Positions 17,058 through 24,835 of a stretch of DNA of 64,000 nucleotides are shown one piece after another. Numbering within the stretch: position 1 is the stretch's first letter; every line of letters starts with the position of its first letter. Made by a program: the position numbers and the translations under genes. The notes under the pieces were generated by a model, which was not told where the DNA came from, did no database searches, and worked only from the letters and a program-made list of their open reading frames with translations. Origin of the DNA: an uncultured Oscillospiraceae bacterium (lineage in GTDB: Bacteria > Bacillota > Clostridia > Oscillospirales > Oscillospiraceae); contig CAJUPW010000012.1 in NCBI GenBank assembly GCA_910588635.1, positions 1 to 64,000 of the forward strand, read 5' to 3'.

Positions 17058-17134
17058 GCGGCTGTAGCTCAGTTGGATAGAGTGACTGGCTACGAACCAG
17101 TAGGTCGGGGGTTCGAATCCCTTCAGCCGTACCA
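17058..17134 (+). tRNA. tRNA-Arg (anticodon ACG)
   Basis: A 77-base cloverleaf with encoded CCA. The D-arm is GCTC-AGTTGGATA-GAGT-like, the anticodon arm CTGGC-TACGAA-CCAG carries ACG, and the T-arm has GGTTCGAATCC. The acceptor stem pairs with one G-U at the end. A34 is expected to become inosine and read CGU, CGC and CGA. A strong terminator follows at once. Confidence 0.95.
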
Positions 17135-17135
17135 C

Positions 17136-17171
17136 GTCGGAGCAAAGTCTGCTTTGCTCCGACATTTTTTT
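17136..17171 (+). terminator. Rho-independent terminator of tRNA-Arg
   Basis: GTCGGAGCAAAG (17136-17147) pairs exactly with 17152-17163, followed by a run of seven T. Confidence 0.93.
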
Positions 17172-17489
17172 ACAAAAAATGCCATCCGCTCCGCTCCTCA
17201 CCAAACCGCAACCGCTGCGCTGGGCCGCGGTTTGGTTTCGGGTGCAGACCTGAAGGCGGCATCTTTTAGGATTGAGCCACCTTGCCTGATATGAACAGAC
17301 TGTTGTCAGTTGTTCGGATCAGGCAGGGTCATTTTTTACCCCCAAGCCTTGATATGTCAAGACTTGGGGGCTGTTTGTCTGTGGTCCGCCACCTGTAAAT
17401 ACAAATAGTTGAAAATCCGGGTGCAAAACGTGTAAATGAAGGGCTTCAAACTCCTTATATGTCAGGTTATCGGACTATAAATTCCGGAA
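17172..17489. other. Gene-free stretch with three hairpins
   Basis: No credible gene is present. It holds a 9-bp stem at 17201-17235, a terminator-like stem at 17280-17328 followed by six T (17332-17337), and an 8-bp plus 4-bp stem at 17339-17370. The terminator-like stem has no open reading frame before it, so an untranslated RNA or a relic of an insertion next to the tRNA is possible. Confidence 0.5.
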
Positions 17490-18707
17490 TTATTTTAGCA
17501 CTGAGGCGGCAATCGCATCGGCCAGGGCGTCAATTTCCGACTCGTTGTCGGCTTTCAGGGAAGAGGTGACGGTCATCTCCTCGTCCAGGATGGTCATGTT
17601 CTTCAGGGACTCGATCTCCTCCTTCATCAGCGCGCCGGAGCGGGGAGCCCAGGAGCCGCTGCCCATGATGGCTACCGTGCGCTTCTGGAGATTCAGGGCC
17701 TTCATGTCCATAAGGAAGTTGTGCATAGGCGGGAAGATACCCAGATTGTAGGTGACAGAGGCCAGCACCAGATGGCTGTATTTAAACAGGTCGGAGATGA
17801 GGTAGCTGACATGGGTGGAGGACACGTCGTACAGCCGGGTGTTGGTCACGCCCCGGGCGGTGAGCTTGGCAGCCAGCACCTCGGCGGCGGCCTCCGTGTT
17901 GCCGTACATGGAGGCATAGACGATCATCACGCCCTTCTCCTCCGGCTCGTAGGTGGCCCAGTGGGTGTACTTGTCGATGATGTAGCCCAAGTCCTTGCGC
18001 CACACCGGACCGTGGAGGGGACACAGGAACTTGATGTTCTCCAGGCCCACGATAGAGGCCGCCTTGTTCAGCAAGGCCACCACCTGAGGACCATACTTGC
18101 CCACGATGTTGGTGTAGTACCGGCGGGCGTCGTCGATCCATTCCCGGTCAAAGTCGAACTCATCGGCGAAGAGCTTGCCATCCAGGGAGCGGAAGGAGCC
18201 GAAAGCGTCGGCGGAGAAAAGCACGCCGTTGGTGGTATCGAAGGTGACCATAGCCTCGGGCCAGTGGACCATGGGGGCGTAGACAAAGGCCACGGTGTGC
18301 TTGCCGAAGCACTTGGTGTCCCCCTCGGCCACCTCCTCGATGGCGCTGGGGTCCAGGCCGAAGCCGAACTGATTCAGGAGGGTCACCGCCTTGGGGCTGG
18401 TGATGATCTTCACCTTGGGCCAGCGCAGGAGAATTTCCTCAATGGAGGCGGCGTGGTCGGGCTCCACGTGGTTGATGACCAGGTAGTCCAGGGGGCGGCC
18501 ATTCAGAACGGCCTTCACGTTGGCGATGAACTGCCGGCCCACCGCCCAGTCGGCGGTGTCGAAGAGGACGGTCTTCTCGTCCAGCAGGACATAGGCGTTG
18601 TAGGACACGCCGTGGTACAGGGGGTGGATGTTCTCAAACAGGGCCAGCCGGTGCTCGTCCGCGCCTACCCAGTACAGGTCGTCGGTGACCATGCGGTAAT
18701 TATACAT
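17490..18707 (-). CDS. Flavodiiron protein (A-type, O2/NO reductase)
   Basis: A 405-residue two-domain enzyme: a di-iron beta-lactamase-fold domain with ligands H80, E82, D84 and H85 in NHVEPDHAAS, then a flavodoxin domain starting IVYASMYGNTEAAAEV. It lacks the rubredoxin tail of the paralogue at 7172-8524, so it needs an outside rubredoxin. The gene upstream on the same strand ends in a rubredoxin domain, which is a likely donor. The ATG at 18707 follows AAAGGAGGA by 8 bases. A 117-base gap with a dispersed palindrome separates the two, so the operon is probable but transcription across the palindrome is not proven. Confidence 0.92.
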   Translation of the reverse strand: MYNYRMVTDDLYWVGADEHRLALFENIHPLYHGVSYNAYVLLDEKTVLFDTADWAVGRQFIANVKAVLNGRPLDYLVINHVEPDHAASIEEILLRWPKVKIITSPKAVTLLNQFGFGLDPSAIEEVAEGDTKCFGKHTVAFVYAPMVHWPEAMVTFDTTNGVLFSADAFGSFRSLDGKLFADEFDFDREWIDDARRYYTNIVGKYGPQVVALLNKAASIVGLENIKFLCPLHGPVWRKDLGYIIDKYTHWATYEPEEKGVMIVYASMYGNTEAAAEVLAAKLTARGVTNTRLYDVSSTHVSYLISDLFKYSHLVLASVTYNLGIFPPMHNFLMDMKALNLQKRTVAIMGSGSWAPRSGALMKEEIESLKNMTILDEEMTVTSSLKADNESEIDALADAIAASVLK

Positions 18708-18734
18708 ATGGGATTTCCTCCTTTATTGTTTCTT

Positions 18735-18816
18735 TGTAGGGGCCGCCGCCCTCGGCGGCCCGCATAATCGGTTTCATTCGGGGAGCGGCGGGCCGCCCAG
18801 GGGGGCGGCCCCTACA
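18735..18816. repeat. Dispersed GTAGGGG palindromic repeat, copy 3 (most perfect)
   Basis: The ends TGTAGGGGCCGCC and GGCGGCCCCTACA are exact 13-base inverted copies 56 bases apart, with a further inner GC-rich stem. It lies between the acyl-CoA dehydrogenase fusion and flavodiiron genes. Confidence 0.75.
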
Positions 18817-18824
18817 GATGCCGC

Positions 18825-20738
18825 TTACGCCTCGATTTCGATAAATTCGCTCACGCTCTCACCGCAGTGGGGGCAGGTCCAGCCCTCGGGCAGGTCCTTG
18901 AAGGCGGTGCCGGGCTTGACCTCGTTCTCCGGGTCGCCCTGCATGGGATCGTATTCGTGGCCGCAGCCGTTGCAGATATACAGCTTCCGGGGCTGGTAGA
19001 CCTTCTTGGGGGCCATGCGCTTCATCTTGGTCATGGGCGGGGCGGGGAGCTTCTCGCCAGTGTCCAGAGCGGCGGTGAGCAGGGGGAGAATTTCCATCAC
19101 GTCCCCCACAATGCCGTAGTCGCAGTTTTTGAATATCTTGGCGTTGGGGTTTTTGTTGATGGCCACAATGCAGGAGGCGTCCTTAATGCCCTTCAAATGC
19201 TGAATCGCGCCGGAGATGCCGCAGGCGATGTACAGGTTGCCCTTGAACTTCTGACCGGACATGCCCACATAACGGTTGAGGGGCACATATTTCAGCGTTT
19301 CGGCCACAGGGCGGCTGGAGCCGACGGCGGCCCCGGCGGCGCGGGCCAGGTCCTCAATGAGCTTCATGTTCTCTTTGGCCCCGATGCCCTGTCCGGCGGA
19401 TACCACCCGCTCGGCCTGGGTGATGGGGGTGTCTATGGGGATGCCCACGGTAAAGTCGTGGCCGTCCTTTTTCAGGTTGGCCACCAGGGTCTCCACCTTC
19501 TCCTGGGCGGCGCCGTCCTTGAGGATCATCCGCTTCCGGGCGCCCGTCTCGGGGCCCTTGGGGCCGGCCGTGGCGGCGGAGGGGGCCTCCTTGGCCGCCT
19601 TGCCCAGGATGTGGGAGGCAATCACCACCCGCTGAATCTCATTGGTGCCCTCGTAGATGGTGGTGATCTTGGCGTCCCGGTAGAACCGCTCCACCTCCAT
19701 GCCCTTGAGGTAGCCGCAGCCGCCGAAAATCTGGAGGGCGTCGTTTGTGACCTCCAGGGCAATGTCGGAGGCGTACTGCTTGGCCATGGCGGACTCCATG
19801 CCGTAGGGGACGTGTGCCTGCTTCAGCTCGGCGGCGGAGTAGACCAGGAACCGGGCGCAGCGCAGCTTGGTGGCCATATCAGCGATCTTAAAGGCGATGT
19901 TCTGCTGCTGGCAGATGGGCTTTCCGAACTGAACACGCTCCTTGGAGTACTCCACGGCGGCCTCATAGGCCCCCTGGGCAATGCCAAGAGCCTGGGCCGC
20001 GATGCCGATGCGGCCGCCGTCCAGGGTGGCCATGGCGATCTTGAAGCCCTGGCCCTCCTTGCCCAGCAGGTTCTCCTTGGGAATCTTCACGTTGTTGAAA
20101 TTCAGCTGGCAGGTGGCGGAAGAGCGGATGCCCATCTTGTCATAGTGCTCCTCAAAGGTAAAGCCCTCCCAGCCCTTTTCCACGATAAAGGCGGAGATGC
20201 CCCTCGTTCCGATACCGGGGGTGGTGACGGCGAACACCACATAGGTGCCGGCCTCGCCGCCGTTGGTGATGAATATCTTCTCGCCGTTGAGGAGGTAGTG
20301 GTCCCCCATGTCCTCGGCGGTGGTCTCGGTGCCGCCGGCGTCAGAGCCGGCGTTGGGCTCGGTGAGGCCGAAGGCCCCCAGTTTTTTGCCGGAGCAGAGG
20401 TCGGGCAGATATTTTTTCTTCTGCTCCTCGGTGCCGAAGGCGTAGATGGGGTAGGTGCCCAGCGAGGTATGGGCGGACAGGATGACGCCCGCGCCGCCGT
20501 CCACCCGGGCCAGCTCCTCCACGGCGATGGCGTAGCTCAGAGCGTCCAGCCCCGCGCCCCCGTACTTCTTCTCATAGGGCAGGCCCATCAGGCCCAGCTC
20601 CCCCATCTTCTTTACGGCCTCAGTGGGGAACTGGTTGTTCTTGTCCAGCATGAAGGCAATGGGCTTGATCTCCGCCTCGGCAAACTCCCTTACCTTGGCC
20701 CGCAGTTCCTCATGCTCCTGTGTGGTTTGATACAGCAT
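18825..20738 (-). CDS. Acyl-CoA dehydrogenase / EtfA C-domain / rubredoxin fusion
   Basis: A 637-residue redox protein built from three parts. Residues 1-380 are a full acyl-CoA dehydrogenase: GLTEPNAGSDAGG, FITNGGEAG, the IYEGTNEIQR segment that carries the usual catalytic glutamate. Residues about 395-560 match the FAD-binding C-terminal domain of electron-transfer flavoprotein alpha (VVSAGQGIGAKEN, GSSRPVAETLKYVP, YIACGISGAIQHLKG, CDYGIVGDV). Residues about 585-637 are a rubredoxin, CNGCGHEYDP and CPHCGESV. EtfB and the EtfA N-terminal domain are missing. Electrons could pass from acyl-CoA through two flavins to rubredoxin iron within one chain. ATG 20738 follows AAAGGAGGA; the gene lies 21 bases behind the Rrf2 regulator gene. 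Confidence 0.92.
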   Translation of the reverse strand: MLYQTTQEHEELRAKVREFAEAEIKPIAFMLDKNNQFPTEAVKKMGELGLMGLPYEKKYGGAGLDALSYAIAVEELARVDGGAGVILSAHTSLGTYPIYAFGTEEQKKKYLPDLCSGKKLGAFGLTEPNAGSDAGGTETTAEDMGDHYLLNGEKIFITNGGEAGTYVVFAVTTPGIGTRGISAFIVEKGWEGFTFEEHYDKMGIRSSATCQLNFNNVKIPKENLLGKEGQGFKIAMATLDGGRIGIAAQALGIAQGAYEAAVEYSKERVQFGKPICQQQNIAFKIADMATKLRCARFLVYSAAELKQAHVPYGMESAMAKQYASDIALEVTNDALQIFGGCGYLKGMEVERFYRDAKITTIYEGTNEIQRVVIASHILGKAAKEAPSAATAGPKGPETGARKRMILKDGAAQEKVETLVANLKKDGHDFTVGIPIDTPITQAERVVSAGQGIGAKENMKLIEDLARAAGAAVGSSRPVAETLKYVPLNRYVGMSGQKFKGNLYIACGISGAIQHLKGIKDASCIVAINKNPNAKIFKNCDYGIVGDVMEILPLLTAALDTGEKLPAPPMTKMKRMAPKKVYQPRKLYICNGCGHEYDPMQGDPENEVKPGTAFKDLPEGWTCPHCGESVSEFIEIEA

Positions 20739-20759
20739 ACAGATAGTTCCTCCTTTATG

Positions 20760-21161
20760 TTATTTTTCCTGGAAAATTTCGCTCAATGGCGTTTTTCGAA
20801 ACTCCTCGTCCAGCACCCTCTGGATACGGGACAGCTCCCGGCACAGGCCGCAGTCCCCCTCTGGGCGGCTTTCACATCGGTAACCGGGTTTTTGGCAGCG
20901 GTTGATGTGGACAGCCTCCTCCAGCGCGGAAAACACATCGTCCAAATACAGCCCCTCACAAGGGCGCTGGAGGGCGTAGCCCCCGCTGCTTCCCCGGCGG
21001 CTGCACACCAGTCCGACGGCATGGAGCTGCTTTAAAACCTTCAGCGTAATTGCCTTGGGCATATGCTCCCGCTGGGCAACGGCGGCAGCGGACAGCTGTC
21101 CCCCCTGATACAGCGCCCGCAGAATACGTAGGGCGTAGTCCATCTCTCGCGTAACCAACAA
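20760..21161 (-). CDS. Rrf2-family iron-sulfur transcription regulator
   Basis: A 133-residue winged-helix repressor-type protein of the IscR/NsrR/RsrR family. The DNA-binding half has VTREMDYALRILRALYQGG and the recognition helix MPKAITLKVLKQL. The C-terminal half has four cysteines, C89, C96, C104 and C107; three of them are expected to hold a [2Fe-2S] or [4Fe-4S] cluster that senses O2, NO or redox state. The start is TTG at 21161, 9 bases behind GGAGG; an ATG at 21143 is the alternative. It is first in a probable operon with the dehydrogenase fusion and flavodiiron genes, and its own promoter contains an inverted repeat, which suggests autoregulation. Confidence 0.9.
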   Translation of the reverse strand: MLVTREMDYALRILRALYQGGQLSAAAVAQREHMPKAITLKVLKQLHAVGLVCSRRGSSGGYALQRPCEGLYLDDVFSALEEAVHINRCQKPGYRCESRPEGDCGLCRELSRIQRVLDEEFRKTPLSEIFQEK

Positions 21162-21192
21162 CCTGTTTTCCTCCAGTCAAAACAGTACCTTT

Positions 21193-21227
21193 TTAGTGCA
21201 TTATAGCACACTAATGCAATATGTCAA
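21193..21227 (-). promoter_or_regulatory. Promoter with overlapping operator of the rrf2 operon
   Basis: On the minus strand a perfect TTGACA (21222-21227) and a perfect TATAAT (21200-21205) are 16 bases apart. An exact inverted repeat TTAGTG-N10-CACTAA (21193-21214) covers the -10 element, a good position for repression by the Rrf2 protein. Confidence 0.8.
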
Positions 21228-21348
21228 TCCTTTTGGGAAATAAAATATATTTTTTGTTGCTTCTGCCGGAAGCGGATTTGAATTGTCGCGGGTACTCACT
21301 ATCTCTGCCGCACAATCGAATATCAGGAGACGGACGGTTGGCGGAACG

Positions 21349-22167
21349 TTACAGCGCATCCTTTGGACAATTTTTAACGCACTCAAAACACAGGATACAT
21401 TCTGTACCGTTTTTTCGCCTCCTGGAATTATCTGTAACGTCCACTTCCATCGGACATACCTTTTTGCATCTACCGCAAGATACGCATTTGCTTTTATCGC
21501 ATTCAATTCGGAACAGCGAAAAATAACTCATGGGCTTCAAAAACACTGTGACCGGGCATATGTATTTGCAAAATGCACGATTGTCTTTAAAGGAAAAAGC
21601 CAGTATTACACCAACAGCATAGTACGATACATTTCCGATGATAAACGCCCAAAACATGATCCGCTCCATATTGCCGGCATGTGCAAGCAACAGCATCGAA
21701 ACAAATATGAGTGAAACGGCAAATGTGATATATCTGATCCATCCGATCTTTTTTCTTGGTGTTTCAGGAGCTTTGTATGGAAGAAAATCAAGCACCATTG
21801 CCGTCCAGCAGGCGTAGCCGCACCAGCCTCTGCCAAAAATCAGCGGCCCAAAAATTTTAGCAACCGCATAGTGGATTGTCGCGGCTTCAAACGTCCCTAT
21901 CAACAGGTAGTACCAGAACCCTTCAATCTGCATATTCTCACCACTGATGATCCCTAAATATATCAGCATGTAGAGTCCAACAAGCAACTGAGTAACTCGC
22001 CGGGCGTTTTTGTATTTTCTGATAAACAAGAAAATGCCTAGTGATATGGAAATACCAATATAGCTGAAATTGAAAAAATAAAACAGGTTATCCTTTGTCA
22101 ACCAAAGTGTAACTGCTACTGTTTCAAATATCGCAAGCATAATAACCGGCATCCAGTATTTTTTCAC
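21349..22167 (-). CDS. NapH/CcoG-like polyferredoxin membrane protein
   Basis: A 272-residue membrane protein with about six hydrophobic segments. GRGWCGYACW and CKYICPV are the paired cytosolic cysteine motifs of the NapH/NosR/YccM class, and the C-terminal end has two [4Fe-4S] motifs, CVSCGRCKKVCP and CILCFECVKNCP. Such proteins move electrons between quinols, ferredoxin or flavins and a partner enzyme; no partner is adjacent. The start is GTG 22167, 6 bases behind GAGGTGGG. Its codons are clearly more AT-rich than those of neighbours on both sides, suggesting recent transfer. It ends directly after the second cluster motif, so a short C-terminal loss is possible. Confidence 0.85.
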   Translation of the reverse strand: MKKYWMPVIMLAIFETVAVTLWLTKDNLFYFFNFSYIGISISLGIFLFIRKYKNARRVTQLLVGLYMLIYLGIISGENMQIEGFWYYLLIGTFEAATIHYAVAKIFGPLIFGRGWCGYACWTAMVLDFLPYKAPETPRKKIGWIRYITFAVSLIFVSMLLLAHAGNMERIMFWAFIIGNVSYYAVGVILAFSFKDNRAFCKYICPVTVFLKPMSYFSLFRIECDKSKCVSCGRCKKVCPMEVDVTDNSRRRKNGTECILCFECVKNCPKDAL

Positions 22168-22191
22168 TTTAATCCCACCTCAAAACCGCAC

Positions 22192-22206
22192 TTTGATTTT
22201 ATCAAA
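22192..22206. promoter_or_regulatory. Palindrome upstream of the NapH-like gene
   Basis: TTTGAT and ATCAAA flank TTT, 25 bases before the GTG start. The arms look like an FNR half-site pair, but the gap is 3 rather than 4 bases, so an FNR call is not made. Confidence 0.35.
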
Positions 22207-22212
22207 CTGAAA

Positions 22213-22242
22213 CAGGACTTCATTCATCCGAATGAAGTCCTG
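22213..22242. terminator. Terminator-type hairpin between glnS and NapH-like gene
   Basis: Exact 13-base arms CAGGACTTCATTC and complement flank ATCC, with CTTGCTTTTTG after it on the plus strand. On the minus strand it lies downstream of glnS. Confidence 0.7.
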
Positions 22243-22317
22243 CTTGCTTTTTGTCAGATTCTCCCCACAGGTCCGCCGATAAAGCTGTTCTCTTACTTTG
22301 CCTGCCGGCAAGCCCGC

Positions 22318-24021
22318 TTATTTGCCCGGCTTGAAGCTGTCCTTCAGGCTGACCGCCCGGTTAAAGACCAGGGCGCCGGGCTTGGAGTCCCTGCTGTCGG
22401 CGCAGAAGTAGCCCAGGCGAAGGAACTGGAACCGGTCGGCCGGCTGGGCGGAGGCGAGACTGGCCTCCAGCTTGCAGCCGGTGAGCACCTCCAGAGAGCC
22501 GGGGTTCAAGCAGTCCAGGAAATCCTTCTCTCCGCCGTCCGGGTCCGGGTCGCTGAACAGGTTGTCGTACAGCCGCACCTCCGCGTCCACGGCGGTGGCC
22601 GCGTCCACCCAGTGGATGGTCGCCCCCTTCACCTTCCGGCCGTCGGCGGGGTCGCCTCCCCGGCTGTCCGGGTCATACTCGGCAGCGATCTGGGTGATAT
22701 TTCCCGCCTCGTCGGTCTCGTAGCCCACACATTTGACGAGGTAGGCCCCCTTCAGCCGGCACTCCGGGCCACCTGGGTAGAGCCGCTTGTACTTGGGCAC
22801 AGGCTCGGGCAGGAAGTCCTCCGCCTCCACCCACAGCTCCCGGGAGAAGGTCACCTCCCGGGTCCCGGCGGAGGGGTCCAGGGGATTGTTTTCCACAGTG
22901 AGCGTCTCACTCTTTCCGGCGGGGTAGTTGGTGATGACCAGCTTCACCGGCCGCAGCACGGCCATCACCCGCTTGGCGTGGTCGTTCAGGTCTTCCCGCA
23001 GACAGTGCTCCAGGAAGCCGAACTCCACGGTGGAGGTGTTCTTGGCCACGCCGATGCGGTCGCAGAAGTTCCGGATGGCGGCGGGGGTGTAGCCCCGGCG
23101 GCGCAGGCCGCACAGGGTGGGCATACGGGGGTCGTCCCAACCGGAGACATACTTCTCCTCCACCAGCCTGCGCAGCTTCCGCTTGGACATGACGGTGTAG
23201 TTGATGCCCAGCCGGGCAAACTCGATCTGCCGGGGCTTGGAGGGCACGTCGGTGTTGTTGATGACCCAGTCGTACAGGGGCCGGTGGTCCTCATACTCCA
23301 GGGAGCAGAGGGAGTGGGTAATGCCCTCCAGGGCATCCTGGATGGGGTGGGCGAAGTCGTACATGGGGAAGATGCACCACTTGGTGCCCTGGCGGTGGTG
23401 CTCAATATAGCGGATGCGGTAGAGCACCGGGTCCCGCATGTTGAAATTGCCGCTGGCCAGGTCGATCTTGGCCCGGAGGGTGTACCTGCCCTCGGGGAAC
23501 TCTCCGTTCCGCATCCGCTGGAACAGGTCCAGGTTCTCCTCAACGGGCCGGTCCCGCCAGGGGGAGCGGGCTGGAGTATTCACATCCCCCCGGTACTCCC
23601 GGAACTGCTCGGGAGTGAGCTCACAGACGTAAGCCAGTCCCTTTTTGATGAGGCCGATGGCCAGCTCATAGGTCTTTTCGAAATAGTCGCTGCCGTAGTA
23701 GAAGCGGTCCCCCCAGTCGAAGCCCAGCCAGTGGATGTCCTCTTTGATGGCGTCCACAAACTCGGTGTCCTCCTTGGCGGGGTTGGTGTCGTCCATACGC
23801 AGGTTGCAGATGCCGCCGAACTTCTCGGCGGAACCGAAGTCGATAATCAGGGCCTTGCAGTGGCCAATATGCAGGTAGCCGTTGGGCTCGGGCGGAAAGC
23901 GGGTGTGGACCTGCATCCCGGCGCAGCGGCCTCCCTCGGCGATGTCCTCCGTGATAAACTGGTGGATAAAGTTCTGGCTTTCAGGCTCTTCCAGACCGGC
24001 AGTTTTGATTTCCTCAGACAT
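22318..24021 (-). CDS. glnS: Glutaminyl-tRNA synthetase
   Basis: A 567-residue class I aminoacyl-tRNA synthetase that charges tRNA-Gln. The N-terminus has FPPEPNGYLHIGHCKALIID, with the HIGH motif at about 51-54, and NLRMDDTNPAKEDTEF. The KMSKS equivalent is VMSKRK near residue 280. The C-terminal anticodon-binding beta barrels contain LRPVKLVITNYP and end with ALVFNRAVSLKDS. The PEPNG rather than PSPTG-type signature and the length identify GlnRS and not GluRS, so this organism can charge glutamine directly. ATG 24021 follows AAAGGAGGA. Confidence 0.97.
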   Translation of the reverse strand: MSEEIKTAGLEEPESQNFIHQFITEDIAEGGRCAGMQVHTRFPPEPNGYLHIGHCKALIIDFGSAEKFGGICNLRMDDTNPAKEDTEFVDAIKEDIHWLGFDWGDRFYYGSDYFEKTYELAIGLIKKGLAYVCELTPEQFREYRGDVNTPARSPWRDRPVEENLDLFQRMRNGEFPEGRYTLRAKIDLASGNFNMRDPVLYRIRYIEHHRQGTKWCIFPMYDFAHPIQDALEGITHSLCSLEYEDHRPLYDWVINNTDVPSKPRQIEFARLGINYTVMSKRKLRRLVEEKYVSGWDDPRMPTLCGLRRRGYTPAAIRNFCDRIGVAKNTSTVEFGFLEHCLREDLNDHAKRVMAVLRPVKLVITNYPAGKSETLTVENNPLDPSAGTREVTFSRELWVEAEDFLPEPVPKYKRLYPGGPECRLKGAYLVKCVGYETDEAGNITQIAAEYDPDSRGGDPADGRKVKGATIHWVDAATAVDAEVRLYDNLFSDPDPDGGEKDFLDCLNPGSLEVLTGCKLEASLASAQPADRFQFLRLGYFCADSRDSKPGALVFNRAVSLKDSFKPGK

Positions 24022-24122
24022 GGGCTCTCTCCTCCTTTGTCAATGGGGTTATTTTACACCAGAAAACATATCCTGGCAAGTGTTTTCGGCTCCCTTTTCC
24101 GATTGCACCGGGCACGGAGCCG

Positions 24123-24683
24123 TTACATGGGCTTCAGATTTTGATTGAGCCGGTCCACCATCCAGGAAATCCGTTTCTCCCGTCCGGCGTCGGTCTTGGC
24201 GTCGAAGTAGGCCCGGGCGTAGGTTTTCTGCACAGATGGGGACATAGCCTTAAAATTGGAAAAGGCGGGCTCATGGCCCTCCAGCAGTGCGGAAACCTGC
24301 GCAATCTGTTCCTCTGTCACCGCTATGGGGCTGGGCGCGTTCCACTGGCCGTTCGCCTTGGCCTGCGCTATCTTCGCCCTTCCGAAGTCGGTCATAAGCC
24401 CCCGCTCCTCTAAGCGTTGGGTCAGTGCCTTGTTTTTCTCCGACCACTTGCTCTTATCCCGGCGTTGGGAAAAGTATTTCCTATAGGATTTGTCGTCAAT
24501 GCTCTGCATCTGCCCATCAATCCACCCAAAACACAGGGCCTCCTCCAGCGCTTCCCCCGCCTTAATGGTTTTTGGACCGCCGGCCTTGCCGAATAAGAGC
24601 CAGACGCCGGCACTGGTCAGGCAGTGCTCAGACAGCCAGCGCCGAAAGGTCTCTCTGTCGTGAAACTCCAAAATGTCGCTCAT
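24123..24683 (-). CDS. YdeI/OmdA-family protein
   Basis: A 186-residue soluble protein of the YdeI (bacteriocin-resistance-associated, OmpD-associated) family. The family pattern is clear: FRRWLSEHCLTSAGVWLLFGK at the start, EALEEALCFGWIDGQMQSID, KYFSQRRDKSKWSEKNK, and the C-terminal YARAYFDAKTDAGREKRI. The biochemical role of the family is not known. Start ATG 24683 is 5 bases from GGGAG; an ATG one codon earlier and a longer frame to 24713 are alternatives. It stands alone on the minus strand. Confidence 0.8.
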   Translation of the reverse strand: MSDILEFHDRETFRRWLSEHCLTSAGVWLLFGKAGGPKTIKAGEALEEALCFGWIDGQMQSIDDKSYRKYFSQRRDKSKWSEKNKALTQRLEERGLMTDFGRAKIAQAKANGQWNAPSPIAVTEEQIAQVSALLEGHEPAFSNFKAMSPSVQKTYARAYFDAKTDAGREKRISWMVDRLNQNLKPM

Positions 24684-24784
24684 CATATCTCCCATTCTTT
24701 CTTCGCTTGCCATCCTGATTTTCCGCTGATTGCTCCAATTTTATCACAGGATCGTATGGTGTGCAATCTGTTTTCGGAAAACTC

Positions 24785-24813
24785 TTGTTCCCGCCGGAAA
24801 ATAGGGGTATAAT
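24785..24813 (+). promoter_or_regulatory. Promoter of thioredoxin system genes
   Basis: TTGTTC (24785-24790) and TATAAT (24808-24813) are 17 bases apart, 22 bases before the start codon. Confidence 0.65.
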
Positions 24814-24835
24814 AGGGGACATAGGAGTGAACGGT

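Noticed and set aside
18867..21035. 722-codon open frame antisense to the dehydrogenase fusion and rrf2
   Set aside because: Antisense shadow of two clear genes, with composition typical of such shadows.
22192..22206. FNR box
   Set aside because: The spacing between half-sites is 3, not 4, and no FNR-family gene is near; kept only as an unassigned palindrome.
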